A stretch of 64,000 nucleotides of DNA from Blautia glucerasea (GCF_020537505.1 NZ_JAJBMO010000007.1:62001-126000), one strand, 5' to 3'; positions 8,807 through 17,710 are shown, counted from the first letter of the stretch. The notes: generated by a model not told the origin, from the sequence alone. Numbers and translations: made by a program.

Positions 8807-9838
8807 TTACCTTACAGGAAGCATAATAGAAAATTCTGAGCCTTGCCTCAGCTCTGAAACAACCTTGATATAGCCCCCTTGCCTTGTTACAATCTCACGA
8901 GCCAAATACAAACCTATTCCCACACCCTGTTGATCGTGTACTTCTTCCTCACGATAGAAGCGCCGGAAGATGGCAGCCTGATTGCTTTCTGAAATGCCCT
9001 TGCCGGTGTCGGTCACTTTGACCTCTACGTACATTTCCCACTGAACCACTGATACAGAAATCTTTCCACCTGACGGAGTGTATTTTACTGCATTGTCCAG
9101 CAGATTGAAAAGGGCTTCGCTTGTCCACTTGCTGTCATGGGAGATTATCAAATTTTCCGGGCAATCCACGGATACAGCAATTTCTTTTTTCTCTGCGGCA
9201 TATACAATACTGCTCATGGCTTGTGCAAGCGTATGGAATAAGCTGCTGTCTTTCTTTTCTAATCGTATTGCTCCGGTTTCCAACCGGGACGTTTTAACCA
9301 GTGCTTGGAACAGAAAATCCAGTTTATCAGTCTGACTACGTATGCCTTGTAAAAAGTCCATCCGTTCTTCTTCTGAAACAGGCTTTGTTAAAAGTGTGTC
9401 CGTTACCATTTGCAAATTGCTGACAGGCGTTTTAACTTGATGTGAAATATCAGAAATCAGCATTTGAAGCTCCTGTCGTTCCATGTCTACCTTGTGCCGG
9501 TTTTTCTGCATAATCTCATACAACCGAATTAAGCGGTGGTTGATACGGGCAAAAAGAGTTTCACTATCATTTGACTTTTGTAATTCCTCGTTTCCATCAA
9601 TCATGTTGTCCAGCGTCCGGCACAAATTAGAAGTAAAATGAGAAAGGCGTTTTCCAAAAATCAGCACCAATAGCCAAATCCAGAAAAACGCACAGAGTGT
9701 CAATGTTCCACCCACTATAAAAATTCGTATATCCTGCATTATACCGCCGAAAATACCGGTAATTACCAGCATAGAGAAAACCATGCCAGCACTAACCAGT
9801 CTACAAATTTTCTTAGCAGAAAGGTTATTCAGATTCAT
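8807..9838 (-). CDS. Sensor histidine kinase
   Basis: Two closely spaced membrane segments in the first 65 residues leave almost no external sensor loop, so it probably senses within the membrane or through the linked transporter. The H-box DISHQVKTPVSNLQ, N-box LLDNAVKYTPSGGK, and G-boxes DTGKGIS and GIGLYLAREI are intact. The ATG at 9838 shares the ATGA overlap with the stop of the regulator gene and follows GGAGG, so translation is coupled. It should phosphorylate the regulator encoded just before it. Confidence 0.92.
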   Translation of the reverse strand: MNLNNLSAKKICRLVSAGMVFSMLVITGIFGGIMQDIRIFIVGGTLTLCAFFWIWLLVLIFGKRLSHFTSNLCRTLDNMIDGNEELQKSNDSETLFARINHRLIRLYEIMQKNRHKVDMERQELQMLISDISHQVKTPVSNLQMVTDTLLTKPVSEEERMDFLQGIRSQTDKLDFLFQALVKTSRLETGAIRLEKKDSSLFHTLAQAMSSIVYAAEKKEIAVSVDCPENLIISHDSKWTSEALFNLLDNAVKYTPSGGKISVSVVQWEMYVEVKVTDTGKGISESNQAAIFRRFYREEEVHDQQGVGIGLYLAREIVTRQGGYIKVVSELRQGSEFSIMLPVR

Positions 9839-10524
9839 TTCTTTTCGCCTCCTGTCCATTGATACCCCATACCATAAACCGTTTTGATATATGTGTCGCC
9901 ATCCGCTTCAATCTTACTGCGAATACGGCTGATAGAAGTAGTAAGGGTATGTTCATCTACATATTTTTCATCAACATCCCACAGTTTTTCTAAAAATTGT
10001 TGGCGAGTAAGTACCTGCTTCGGATTTTTAAGAAATAGGTTCAACATTTTATATTCCATCGCAGAAAGTGCTAATGGTTTCCCGTTCAAACTTGCAAATT
10101 GTTCCGAAAAATCCAGAAACAAGCTACCATCCTCGTAAATATCCTTAGCTGGTTTGTGATGCTCCAACATAGCGAACATGGCTTTGATTTTTCGCTGCAA
10201 AGCACTAATCGAAAAAGGTTTCGTGATATAATCCACTGCACCAGCTTCATATCCCCGTATCTGATTGCTTTCCTGATCGTTGGCAGTTAGAAATATAACT
10301 ACTGTATCAGGATGCTCTGGCTTGATAAGACGGCATAGGTCATAACCATTTCCGTCTGGTAAATTTATATCCAGCAATACCAAATCAAAAATGTTTGTTT
10401 TTAATGATTCAGCGGCTGTCCTTGCATTCAGAACAGAAGTTATTGTGTAACCGTCCAATTCCAAATTATAAGTAAGCGTTTTATTCAAAAGATTATCATC
10501 TTCGACAATTAAAATATGCTTCAT
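9835..10524 (-). CDS. OmpR-family response regulator
   Basis: Receiver domain (VEDD acidic pocket, phospho-acceptor aspartate in LVLLDINLPDG, TKPF lysine) is followed by a winged-helix DNA-binding domain ending in YIKTVYGMGYQW. The start at 10524 (MKHILIVED) is chosen because AAGGAAG precedes it; a longer in-frame start upstream lacks a ribosome site and would add 36 residues not normal for the family. It is the first gene of the leftward sensor pair and has a copy of the AAATGTCCGAG site in its leader, which points to autoregulation. Confidence 0.93.
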   Translation of the reverse strand: MKHILIVEDDNLLNKTLTYNLELDGYTITSVLNARTAAESLKTNIFDLVLLDINLPDGNGYDLCRLIKPEHPDTVVIFLTANDQESNQIRGYEAGAVDYITKPFSISALQRKIKAMFAMLEHHKPAKDIYEDGSLFLDFSEQFASLNGKPLALSAMEYKMLNLFLKNPKQVLTRQQFLEKLWDVDEKYVDEHTLTTSISRIRSKIEADGDTYIKTVYGMGYQWTGGEKK

Positions 10525-10564
10525 ATTATCACTTCCTTTTCTTTTTGCAGATAGTATAACAGGC

Positions 10565-10575
10565 AAATGTCCGAG
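10565..10575. promoter_or_regulatory. Copy of the AAATGTCCGAG operator-like site
   Basis: An exact copy of the site found twice before the ABC operon lies 41 bp upstream of the response-regulator start, followed by TTGTTAC, again as in the ABC promoter region. Confidence 0.5.
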
Positions 10576-10638
10576 AATTGTTACAAGGACAAATATATTT
10601 TTCATTTTACAGCTTTTTTCTGTGTACTGCAATTTTAT

Positions 10639-10680
10639 AAAAGAAAGGACAGCAGTGTCAAATTGCTGTCCTTTCTTTTA
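10639..10680. terminator. Hairpin terminator
   Basis: A perfect 16-bp stem (10639-10654 with 10664-10679) and 9-base loop has A-rich and T-rich flanks, so it could act in both directions. It stands between the regulator promoter region and the small gene at 10774. Confidence 0.7.
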
Positions 10681-10773
10681 TCATAGCTGGTAGTGTATAA
10701 GCGTGGGTTCATCATATCGGGTGTGGTATCTTTAACTACAGGAAACTCCCTACAACACTATCTCACTTCTTGC

Positions 10774-11013
10774 TTAATAAAGTTCTAATGAATCTTCTGT
10801 ATCCACCCACATCTGTAAATTGCCATCAAGATATAATCTTGCATATTCCAAAGGCTCATCCACAGCCAATGAAGTAAGCGCACATTCTGATCCATATGTG
10901 GTTTTTAAATTTTTTTCAGCTTCCCAGCAATCAATGCGAAGCATATATCCAGCACTTGTGTAAACATCAATACTATCGTGGTTTATATTATATTCTGCAT
11001 AAATTGTTCTCAT
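10774..11013 (-). CDS. Small DUF6061-like protein
   Basis: The 79-residue acidic protein has the pattern YNINHDSIDV, IDCWEAE and EPLEYARLYLDGN that I associate with DUF6061, a family of unknown function found on Firmicutes mobile elements. No membrane segment or catalytic motif is visible. It sits alone between a terminator and the right end of the inserted segment, so it is probably cargo or an accessory gene of that element. Confidence 0.55.
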   Translation of the reverse strand: MRTIYAEYNINHDSIDVYTSAGYMLRIDCWEAEKNLKTTYGSECALTSLAVDEPLEYARLYLDGNLQMWVDTEDSLELY

Positions 11014-11348
11014 CGTATCTTATCTCCATTTTCTTTTGATAATCAGTTACAGAGTTAAATATCGAAAACATTTCAATCAGTTCACCATGTCGTTATTGTT
11101 ATATGTTATATTGTGTTATGAAATTTTCTTTCCCTTAATTTTTCCCATATTAAGGTTCATGAAAAGCAATGGGAAAATGTAACACAAGGGAAAGAGTAAG
11201 GGAAAGTTCACTTGCTACAAACTTAGTATTTTCAAGGGTTTGCGAAGAATTTGATAATCAAATATAACAGTTATTAAATTTCCTAAAATATGTGAAATAT
11301 CAACTGTAAGTTACCAAAGAAAAAGAAGTTGTACATGCTTATGAAATC
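11014..11348. other. Gene-free AT-rich stretch containing the right end of the insertion
   Basis: No gene is supported here. TTTCCC occurs at 11129-11134 and 11141-11146, and its complement GGGAAA at 11171-11176, 11188-11193 and 11200-11205. GGGAAAGTT (11200-11208) and GTTTGCGAAG (11238-11247) are the reverse complement of the blocks at the left end (2700-2708 and 2666-2675), with a similar gap. Past them the DNA leads into the next island gene. Confidence 0.4.
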
Positions 11349-11948
11349 ATGGAAAAAGATGGACGCCGGTACATAAAGTCAAAAGAGGAATTGGTCTCAT
11401 TGGGCTTGGCGTTAATGGCTGAAAGCTGGACACCACCTAGAACAGAAGATAAGATCAGATGGAATATGGATGAACTGAAAAAAATGTTTATATCTATTGC
11501 GCCTGATGCTCCTGGAAGATATTTTTTGTTTGACAAGCGAGGTAATAAACGAATTATGACGGTAAGTCAATTGGTCATGATGAGGTTTGCTGAGAGAACA
11601 GAAGCTGCGGCGGCTTCCACTGCAACGCCTTTTGCGGCGGCACGTCCTGCAACGACAGTTTCGGCTGAAGCACGACCTGTTACGGCGCGTTCTGTTTCTG
11701 AGCCTTCTGTTACAGAAACTCCTGTTGTAAAAACGGTTACAGAATCCGCGCATGATGAAACTGAACTTTGGGACGAAGATCGCAGTTATTTAAAACTTAA
11801 CACAGAATTATTTGGTGAAAAAAATATTACATTTTTAGGCAGAATTGAAATGGGAGGTATCAAAGGTTACAAATTTATGATTAACGGTATGGAACGTTGT
11901 ATGAATTCTCAAACCTGTAAAATGATGAATTTCTTGATCAAAAAATAA
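11349..11948 (+). CDS. Unrecognised protein with two copies of an Y-x-x-x-G-x-R-x-M motif
   Basis: The 199-residue protein has an N-terminal block ending in GRYFLFDKRGNKRIMTVSQL, a low-complexity Ala/Thr/Val linker (about residues 78-130), and a C-terminal block with GYKFMINGMERCMNS. The two blocks resemble each other and the C-terminus of the next gene's product, so a small domain seems duplicated. There is no clear ribosome site before the ATG, and the frame is open about 13 codons further upstream without a start, so the true 5' end may have been lost at the insertion junction. No function can be assigned. Confidence 0.6.
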   Translation: MEKDGRRYIKSKEELVSLGLALMAESWTPPRTEDKIRWNMDELKKMFISIAPDAPGRYFLFDKRGNKRIMTVSQLVMMRFAERTEAAAASTATPFAAARPATTVSAEARPVTARSVSEPSVTETPVVKTVTESAHDETELWDEDRSYLKLNTELFGEKNITFLGRIEMGGIKGYKFMINGMERCMNSQTCKMMNFLIKK

Positions 11949-11960
11949 GGAGGCAATCTA

Positions 11961-12617
11961 ATGAAGGCAAAATGGGTTTGCCCCGTATGCAGTACTACAA
12001 ATATATGCGAAAAAACGGAACGGATGAGATGCTTTGTATGTGGAAGTTATTATGAAGAAAGTCCGCATATATCCGAAAGTCTTCATCTGCCAGAGCGGGA
12101 GGATCTGACATCGGCAGATGTTTCAGCTGCGAAACCTGGGGTCCGGGAAAAATTAAATAATTTCATAAAAAAAATAAAATCTTCATTGGGGTTAAAAGAA
12201 ACAGATCGTCCGAAACGTAAGCTTGCAGACTGGAAAATTGGACACTCATCATCAGACAGTAAAGAAGCTTATGTTGAAGCAACTCCTATTTACGAGGAAA
12301 TAAGCGATTGTATTCCGGAGACAGATATAGAAATTGATAGGGATCCTACGGAAAGAATAGGGGAAAGTGAACATTTAGTGAAACGTTCGTCTGAAATATA
12401 TTCAGGGAAGTCTTCTGCGGATGTTCGTTCTTTTACTCCCTGGCCGGAACATAGAATTGTATTTGATATGGAAAAATTAAATGCAACGGGATGCGTAAAC
12501 GTTGAACGGACTGAGGTTAGTGGAAGCAAATATTATAAATTAACATATCGAAATGGGACAGAAAGAATTATGAACATTTCTAACTTGAAACTGGTGGGAT
12601 ATGTCAGAGATATGTAA
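11961..12617 (+). CDS. Zinc-ribbon protein with shared C-terminal motif
   Basis: The N-terminus has two cysteine pairs (CPVC, CFVC within residues 6-30) forming a probable zinc ribbon. A charged, poorly conserved middle follows, and the last 40 residues (KYYKLTYRNGTERIMNISNL) match the motif seen twice in the preceding protein. AAGGAGG precedes the ATG and it is 12 bp after the previous stop, so both are in one operon. The zinc ribbon resembles that of the protein at 14028. Likely an adaptor; function unknown. Confidence 0.65.
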   Translation: MKAKWVCPVCSTTNICEKTERMRCFVCGSYYEESPHISESLHLPEREDLTSADVSAAKPGVREKLNNFIKKIKSSLGLKETDRPKRKLADWKIGHSSSDSKEAYVEATPIYEEISDCIPETDIEIDRDPTERIGESEHLVKRSSEIYSGKSSADVRSFTPWPEHRIVFDMEKLNATGCVNVERTEVSGSKYYKLTYRNGTERIMNISNLKLVGYVRDM

Positions 12618-12628
12618 GGAGAGAAAAA

Positions 12629-12977
12629 ATGGGCTTTTTTAACTATGTGAAAGCTGCTTCTAAGTTTAAAGACAATGAATATGTCTTAGAAATGATTAAA
12701 AGGCTGAAGGATTTTGACGAATTTCATTGTCTTAGGGATTCAAGTCTTCTGTTAGCAGGAAGAATCAATCAAATTATCGGGAAAGCACCAGAAGAGTATA
12801 TTAAGTGGATATGCCTTTGAAATCGGTTATGGAGATGATCTGGCTGAAGCATTAGACCGCTTAACAATGGGAACCCCTCAGGCAACTTTATTAAAAATGT
12901 TAAGCAGTACACATCCAGAACCAGGAGATCGGATCGGCAGGCTACAAAGCATGGGTGCTACATATTCGAGATATTAA
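12629..12977 (+). pseudogene. Broken gene: short N-terminal part joined to an M48 protease C-terminus
   Basis: A good start (AGGAGAG before ATG) opens a 63-codon frame stopping at 12820. Overlapping its end, another frame continues without a stop to 12977 and reads GYAFEIGYGDDLAEAL, then STHPEPGDRIGRLQ, which is the C-terminal signature of M48 metalloproteases (helix after the third zinc ligand, then THP...RI..L). The zinc site HExxH is absent. The simplest reading is an internal deletion plus frameshift in an M48-like gene. An intact M48 gene lies in the second operon at 29406. Confidence 0.6.
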
Positions 12978-12980
12978 AAT

Positions 12981-14015
12981 ATGGATAATTTATATGAAAC
13001 AGTCAATAAAGTTCTTTCTCATAAAGAAGAAATCATAATTAATGATTGTGATGATCCGAAAGACGCAATTACAAAAATTATTTGTACAAGACCGGAATTA
13101 CTATATTATATAAAAGGTTTTTCCTTGTCGCGTGTTGGTAAAACCACTACGTTAAATATAAAATATATGAATTTGTCAGTCCCGATGAACAAAATCCATT
13201 TTGTAAAAGGAGACAAAATTGAGTACTTGTTGCGCCAGACAGTAATTAGTTACGCTAAAACAGTGATATTTGTTTTATCTGACCGTGATAATTTGCAATG
13301 GATACTAAATTGCTTTATGACAAAATCTATGTCATTTTATCCCAATGTGAAAAGCTATGCGATATCTTCATTTGGTTTTAGCGGTATGAATATTCCATAT
13401 ACTGCATATGAAATACAGTTTAATTACCGCATAGGCACAGTAATGTTAAAACAAATGGAAATTGAAGTAGAGAATAAGATTAAAGAAATTTCCAGGAAGT
13501 TATTTCCATTCCATATGCCTGATTCTGTCAAATGTTTTATAGCGCATAATTATTTAGCAAGTACTATTGTATATTATGATATTGATAATGGCAGTCCTCT
13601 TGAAAGAAGCTATGTTCAAAGTGCTTATGGTGCATTAATCCGTGGGAAATGTGTGTGTCAGGGATATGCAGAAGCGTATAAAAGGATTCTAAATTATGTT
13701 GGAATTCCTTGTGATTTAGTTTCTGGAAAAATCCTTGATACAGATGAAGGCTGGCATGCATGGAATATTGTTCATATAAATAAAAATACAGTGCATGCAC
13801 ATGTAGATGTCACCTGGGATTCACATAACAAAAAAGTTTCCACAGAGTATTTTGGAAAAAGTGATGATTATTTTAATAACAAGAGAGATTGGAACCGGTT
13901 TTATTATACTCATTGTCCGAAAGATAATAACATGCTGGGTGAAGCCCACTATTACTGTATGACTTATAGAAGAAAGCTATTAGAGAGTGGGCTTCGAAAA
14001 GAATGGATTGAATGA
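12981..14015 (+). CDS. Transglutaminase-like (papain-fold) protein
   Basis: The C-terminal half has the transglutaminase-core triad: Cys226 in KCVCQGYAEA, His259 in EGWHAWNIV, and Asp276 in HVDVTWD. In bacteria this fold is used by proteases, peptide ligases or cyclising enzymes. The first 190 residues are not recognised. No signal peptide is visible, so it should act in the cytoplasm. It starts three bases after the broken M48 gene and is followed 12 bp on by a zinc-ribbon membrane protein; a proteolytic or crosslinking step in the signalling module is a plausible role. Confidence 0.8.
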   Translation: MDNLYETVNKVLSHKEEIIINDCDDPKDAITKIICTRPELLYYIKGFSLSRVGKTTTLNIKYMNLSVPMNKIHFVKGDKIEYLLRQTVISYAKTVIFVLSDRDNLQWILNCFMTKSMSFYPNVKSYAISSFGFSGMNIPYTAYEIQFNYRIGTVMLKQMEIEVENKIKEISRKLFPFHMPDSVKCFIAHNYLASTIVYYDIDNGSPLERSYVQSAYGALIRGKCVCQGYAEAYKRILNYVGIPCDLVSGKILDTDEGWHAWNIVHINKNTVHAHVDVTWDSHNKKVSTEYFGKSDDYFNNKRDWNRFYYTHCPKDNNMLGEAHYYCMTYRRKLLESGLRKEWIE

Positions 14016-14027
14016 AGGTGAGAATAG

Positions 14028-14771
14028 TTGGCTAATGAGCACGATAACACTTTAATAAAATGGGTCTGCAGTGAGTGCGGATCCAATAATATGAGCCATA
14101 AGGCTCTTGTTTATCAGTGTTCGATTTGTAACAAGATTCGAAGTACTGAGCCATTAATGACTGTAAATGGCGACAATATATTAGAACCGCCAGTTACAGA
14201 AGTTAAGATCAGGTTAAATAAATCGAACTGGTATAAATATCTGGATCCCCTGTCCGAGCAGGGAATGTGTGTGATAGCAAGAATTTTGCGGATTGCTCTT
14301 AGGATTATGCTTGCTTTTGTCATTTTATCATTCTTCATTCATTATGATTCATGGAACGAAGTTCTATATAATTTAAATAGCAATTGGCAAAGTATGAAGA
14401 TGAGAATAAACATAAATGGGATTGAACAGATGCTTCAGCAATGCCAGAATTGCTATTTGAGCCTATTATCTTCTGTGAGTTCTAATATTATATGGCTAAA
14501 AAATAAAAATTTACTTATACAGACTGATACAACGAGTATTATTTTGGATAATATTCAAAATAAATATTCAATAATACTTCAAAACAAACAATTACTTGAA
14601 AATGAATTTTTAAAAAGAATAGTGAATACAACAAACATGTTTCCGGTTCTGTTATTACATATGAAAGAGTTAAGTGTTACTTTGATTGATAATGCAAATA
14701 TATATTACCATAACTTAATTCAAAAGCTTATAGATACAAAAGACCTGGTGGAAAGGAAGTTTAGCAAATGA
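14028..14771 (+). CDS. Zinc-ribbon membrane protein
   Basis: Starts at TTG with GAAGGTGAG upstream. Residues about 13-37 hold two CxxC pairs (CSEC, CSIC) as a zinc ribbon, then one membrane segment near residues 83-105, then a long Asn/Leu-rich helical region. The zinc ribbon resembles the one at 11961. Its stop overlaps the next start as ATGA, so the two are coupled. Function unknown. Confidence 0.65.
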   Translation: MANEHDNTLIKWVCSECGSNNMSHKALVYQCSICNKIRSTEPLMTVNGDNILEPPVTEVKIRLNKSNWYKYLDPLSEQGMCVIARILRIALRIMLAFVILSFFIHYDSWNEVLYNLNSNWQSMKMRININGIEQMLQQCQNCYLSLLSSVSSNIIWLKNKNLLIQTDTTSIILDNIQNKYSIILQNKQLLENEFLKRIVNTTNMFPVLLLHMKELSVTLIDNANIYYHNLIQKLIDTKDLVERKFSK

Positions 14772-15199
14772 CACAAATATTTCTTATTTTTATATATTTA
14801 TCAACAGCTATAGCTATTTTAGCAACATTGATCGTATGCGTGAGTATTTTTGTAAAGTGTTTAAAAAAAGACCACTCTTCAGTAATGGATATAACTTCAA
14901 TTTACTCACAAATCGGAATCTGCAAAAAAACAGGGATTATTTTTACTGTTTTGGAATGGTTTCTGTTTAGCTGTGAAAAAAAAGAAATCTGTCTTAAAGG
15001 ATATGCAAACTTATCAGGTGTCTGTTTGCAGATAGGGATCATCTGGATTGTTTTTGCATTCATTTGTATCATAATTAATATGATGGTGAGCATATGTAAA
15101 GCGGATGCTAAAACAATTGCGAATTTATGCAGGTTTAGAAATTCTTCTTTTGGAGTTGGCGCGTTATATATTTTGTTTTCTTTTATTCTGAATGTATAA
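14768..15199 (+). CDS. Small integral membrane protein
   Basis: The 143-residue product has about four hydrophobic segments (roughly residues 3-30, 52-68, 80-105 and 125-142) and no recognisable motif. It starts in the ATGA overlap with the upstream zinc-ribbon membrane gene and probably partners with it. Confidence 0.6.
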   Translation: MTQIFLIFIYLSTAIAILATLIVCVSIFVKCLKKDHSSVMDITSIYSQIGICKKTGIIFTVLEWFLFSCEKKEICLKGYANLSGVCLQIGIIWIVFAFICIIINMMVSICKADAKTIANLCRFRNSSFGVGALYILFSFILNV

Positions 15200-15320
15200 C
15201 ACCACATTTTTGGGGGCACGTGGGAATGACTGCAAAGATTCAAAGTCGTACAATGGGGGTATAGAGAAATGTTTTAGGAATTTGACGATGATGTATATGG
15301 TGAATGCACCGGGGGGTATT

Positions 15321-16202
15321 ATGTGGAATAAAATAAAAGGTACTGTTGGAAAGAAAGAACTTGAAAATTATTATGATCCAAGCCCGGGCTCTGACGAAGA
15401 ACAGCTGATGTGGGAAAGAAGAGCCGCTCGTCTTAATCAGATGGACAGATACGTAATTGTACGTAATCCGAATATGGGAGAAATTGAGTTTACAGTGGTG
15501 AAAAAAGAAAATCAGGACGATCGGTATAATCACAATCAGGTCTTCAATCCCAATGCGCTGGACGAAATCTACGAAAACTGCGTGGAAATACTGATCTCCA
15601 GGGACGTACCCAGCTGCAGAGGAATTTATCCCTTGAAAAATGGGGACTACATTGCGATGATGGCCAAAAAGATTCCAGGAGAGAATGCTTTTGATGATCG
15701 TTTCCTTGAAGTTTGCAGAGGCATTATCCTGGAAGGAAAAGAATTGGAGTTCTTTTGTCATCAAATCCTGGCAGAACCAGAAGGCGGAGAAAAGTTTTTC
15801 TTCCCTGAGGACGAACTTGATCCTGAACATATGGAAAAATGGGCACTTCCATCTCCAGATGTGTTGAAAGAACTAAATCATCATAACTTGAACTATTGGC
15901 TAGAACAGCTGGATTATAGAGAAATTATCGGTCTTGGGAGTGCATTGAAAGCAGTGGGAAAAGAGAACATGAAAATCCACCTTGACATTCCAATGGAGCA
16001 GCAGGAATCCATGTTTGCGGCTTTATGCTGCATTAGCGGGCTGATCAAAGAGAGATTGTTTATTCTTTTAAATGGAGAATGCCCTATGTGTCCTATGGGG
16101 CCGGATATTCTGGTCACGGATTCGATCCGGTTTAATCATAATGCAAGATACTCCTTTATGGAAATTGATGATTTCATTGACATGGGGCTTAGATTGGTTT
16201 AA
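15321..16202 (+). CDS. Unrecognised soluble protein
   Basis: Acidic protein of 293 residues from the ATG at 15321, which has a GGGGGG stretch 4 bases upstream; in-frame ATGs at 15288 and 15192 are alternatives with weaker ribosome sites. No signal peptide, membrane segment or known catalytic motif was seen. Near the C-terminus is a CPMCPMG cysteine pair. It lies between the membrane protein and the metallophosphoesterase in the same direction, so it is probably part of the signalling island. Confidence 0.55.
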   Translation: MWNKIKGTVGKKELENYYDPSPGSDEEQLMWERRAARLNQMDRYVIVRNPNMGEIEFTVVKKENQDDRYNHNQVFNPNALDEIYENCVEILISRDVPSCRGIYPLKNGDYIAMMAKKIPGENAFDDRFLEVCRGIILEGKELEFFCHQILAEPEGGEKFFFPEDELDPEHMEKWALPSPDVLKELNHHNLNYWLEQLDYREIIGLGSALKAVGKENMKIHLDIPMEQQESMFAALCCISGLIKERLFILLNGECPMCPMGPDILVTDSIRFNHNARYSFMEIDDFIDMGLRLV

Positions 16203-16265
16203 CTCATCAGATGAGCAGAAGTATTATATTGAATTGTTTAATTTTACATGGAGGGGATAAAAAAT

Positions 16266-17180
16266 ATGGAGAAGAATACTGAAAAACAGGAAATCGGAAG
16301 CTCTTCTGAAAGAGAGAACTGCGTAGAGATCAAAGGGGATAAAACCAATGAAAATCCCTTCATAACAGGCCGCCTTCTTATAACAGGAGACACCCACGGC
16401 GACCAGGGAGCAATGACCTACCTTGGAAGACAACTCCGAGAAGGCGACTGCCTCTTTGTTGCTGGAGATTTCGGATACATCTTCTTAAATGATACCAGCG
16501 AGAAATCATATTTAAGAGATGTAAACCGTTTTCTGGCAAAATTGAACTGTTATTTGGTTTTTGTGGATGGCAATCATGAGAACCATCCAGCATTGAATTC
16601 CTACCCAGTTACAACCTGGAATGGTGCCAGATGTCATAAGATCTGTTCACGTATCATTCATGTGTGTCGAGGGGAGATTTTAAAGATATACAAAAGTGAA
16701 GAACAGACCGAACCGATTAAGATCTGGTGCTTCGGTGGTGCATTTAGTATAGACCGTCAATACCGCAAACTAAACGAAAGCTATTGGGAGGAAGAGCTTC
16801 CTACAGATGAAGATTATGTCAATTCCAGTAAGAATCTGGAAGCAGAAGGCTACCAAATTGATTTTGGAATCACACACACCTGTCCTCTCTATCGAGTGCG
16901 AACACTCGGCTGCTACCACGCGGCCAGGGAAGAAGAACCTCTTCAGAATTATTTCCAATGGATATGTGACAAGCTGAACCAGACCAATGAGGCATCTGCA
17001 GATGGCAGCGACGACAAGAAGGGCAGGGGCAAGCGGTTCAAACGCTGGTATTTCGGCCACTGGCACACCGACTGGAACCAAAACTGGCTTGAGCTTAAGC
17101 ACTTAGAAGAATTGCCCCAAAAGTGCAGGGCAATTTATCTGGATCTGGAGGACATGGAAACTGGTGAAGTGATTGATTAA
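16266..17180 (+). CDS. Metallophosphoesterase (calcineurin-like)
   Basis: All signature motifs of the calcineurin-like phosphoesterase fold are present in order: GDTHGD (about residues 41-46), GDFG, GNHE, a TH pair (GITHTC) and GHWHTD near the C-terminus. The enzyme would hydrolyse a phosphomonoester or diester using two metals. The ATG at 16266 is chosen because GGAGGGG lies about 10 bases before it and inside an alternative start at 16248. With the PP2C protein it gives the island two unrelated phosphatases. Its target may be a protein or nucleotide; sequence alone does not say. Confidence 0.85.
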   Translation: MEKNTEKQEIGSSSERENCVEIKGDKTNENPFITGRLLITGDTHGDQGAMTYLGRQLREGDCLFVAGDFGYIFLNDTSEKSYLRDVNRFLAKLNCYLVFVDGNHENHPALNSYPVTTWNGARCHKICSRIIHVCRGEILKIYKSEEQTEPIKIWCFGGAFSIDRQYRKLNESYWEEELPTDEDYVNSSKNLEAEGYQIDFGITHTCPLYRVRTLGCYHAAREEEPLQNYFQWICDKLNQTNEASADGSDDKKGRGKRFKRWYFGHWHTDWNQNWLELKHLEELPQKCRAIYLDLEDMETGEVID

Positions 17181-17259
17181 GGCTGGATGGCCGTATATTT
17201 TAAAAGGAAATATAGACAGAAAGTAAACTGTAGGTTAACCTAATTATCAAGCTGTAGTA

Positions 17260-17288
17260 TTGAAAAAAAGGTGGCAATCTGCTACAAT
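17260..17288 (+). promoter_or_regulatory. Sigma-A type promoter
   Basis: TTGAAA (17260-17265) and TACAAT (17283-17288) are separated by 17 bp, close to consensus. It would drive the XRE regulator and the helical protein/kinase/VWA genes after it. The leader to the ATG at 17375 is about 80 bases. Confidence 0.65.
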
Positions 17289-17374
17289 ATAGAGAGTACA
17301 GGATCGTCCTTCATACCAAAGCTGAGTGTCTTTTTTTTGAATGGTATTACACAAAAAGCTTAGGAGGAAGAACA

Positions 17375-17710
17375 ATGAAAAACGTTATCACTAACTACGG
17401 AAATTCATGGCTCATGGGGATTGATCCTGTTGCAACAGGGGGACAGTTAAGGAAGGTTCGTCGTGATCATGGAATCACGCAGGAGTTTCTGTCAGAACTC
17501 TTTGAACGATGTGGAGATTCTGCATCCAGGGCTATCATCAGTATGTGGGAGAATGGTAGACGATTACCTTCGCTTTCGCATATGGTATTCCTATCGGAGT
17601 TGTATGGCTGTTCTCTCGACGAGCTGATCATCAGCTATCGGCGCTCAAAGGCGACTGGTGACGACGATCAGCTCGTCCCTTTTTTTATCGTAGTCTTTCG
17701 GAAGCTCTAA
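17375..17710 (+). CDS. XRE-family helix-turn-helix regulator
   Basis: Residues 24-85 form an XRE/Cro helix-turn-helix: GGQLRKVRRDHGITQEFL, then ISMWENGRRLPSLSHM and LYGCSLDELI. The protein is 111 residues with no extra domain, so it is a small DNA-binding regulator. TAGGAGG precedes its ATG and a clean promoter lies upstream. It is first in the unit that encodes the helical protein, kinase-like protein and VWA protein, and likely controls that unit. Confidence 0.85.
   Translation: MKNVITNYGNSWLMGIDPVATGGQLRKVRRDHGITQEFLSELFERCGDSASRAIISMWENGRRLPSLSHMVFLSELYGCSLDELIISYRRSKATGDDDQLVPFFIVVFRKL

Noticed and set aside
2666..11247. Direct-repeat attachment sites at the ends of the inserted segment
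   Set aside because: The matching blocks are inverted, and I found no direct repeat at the two junctions.
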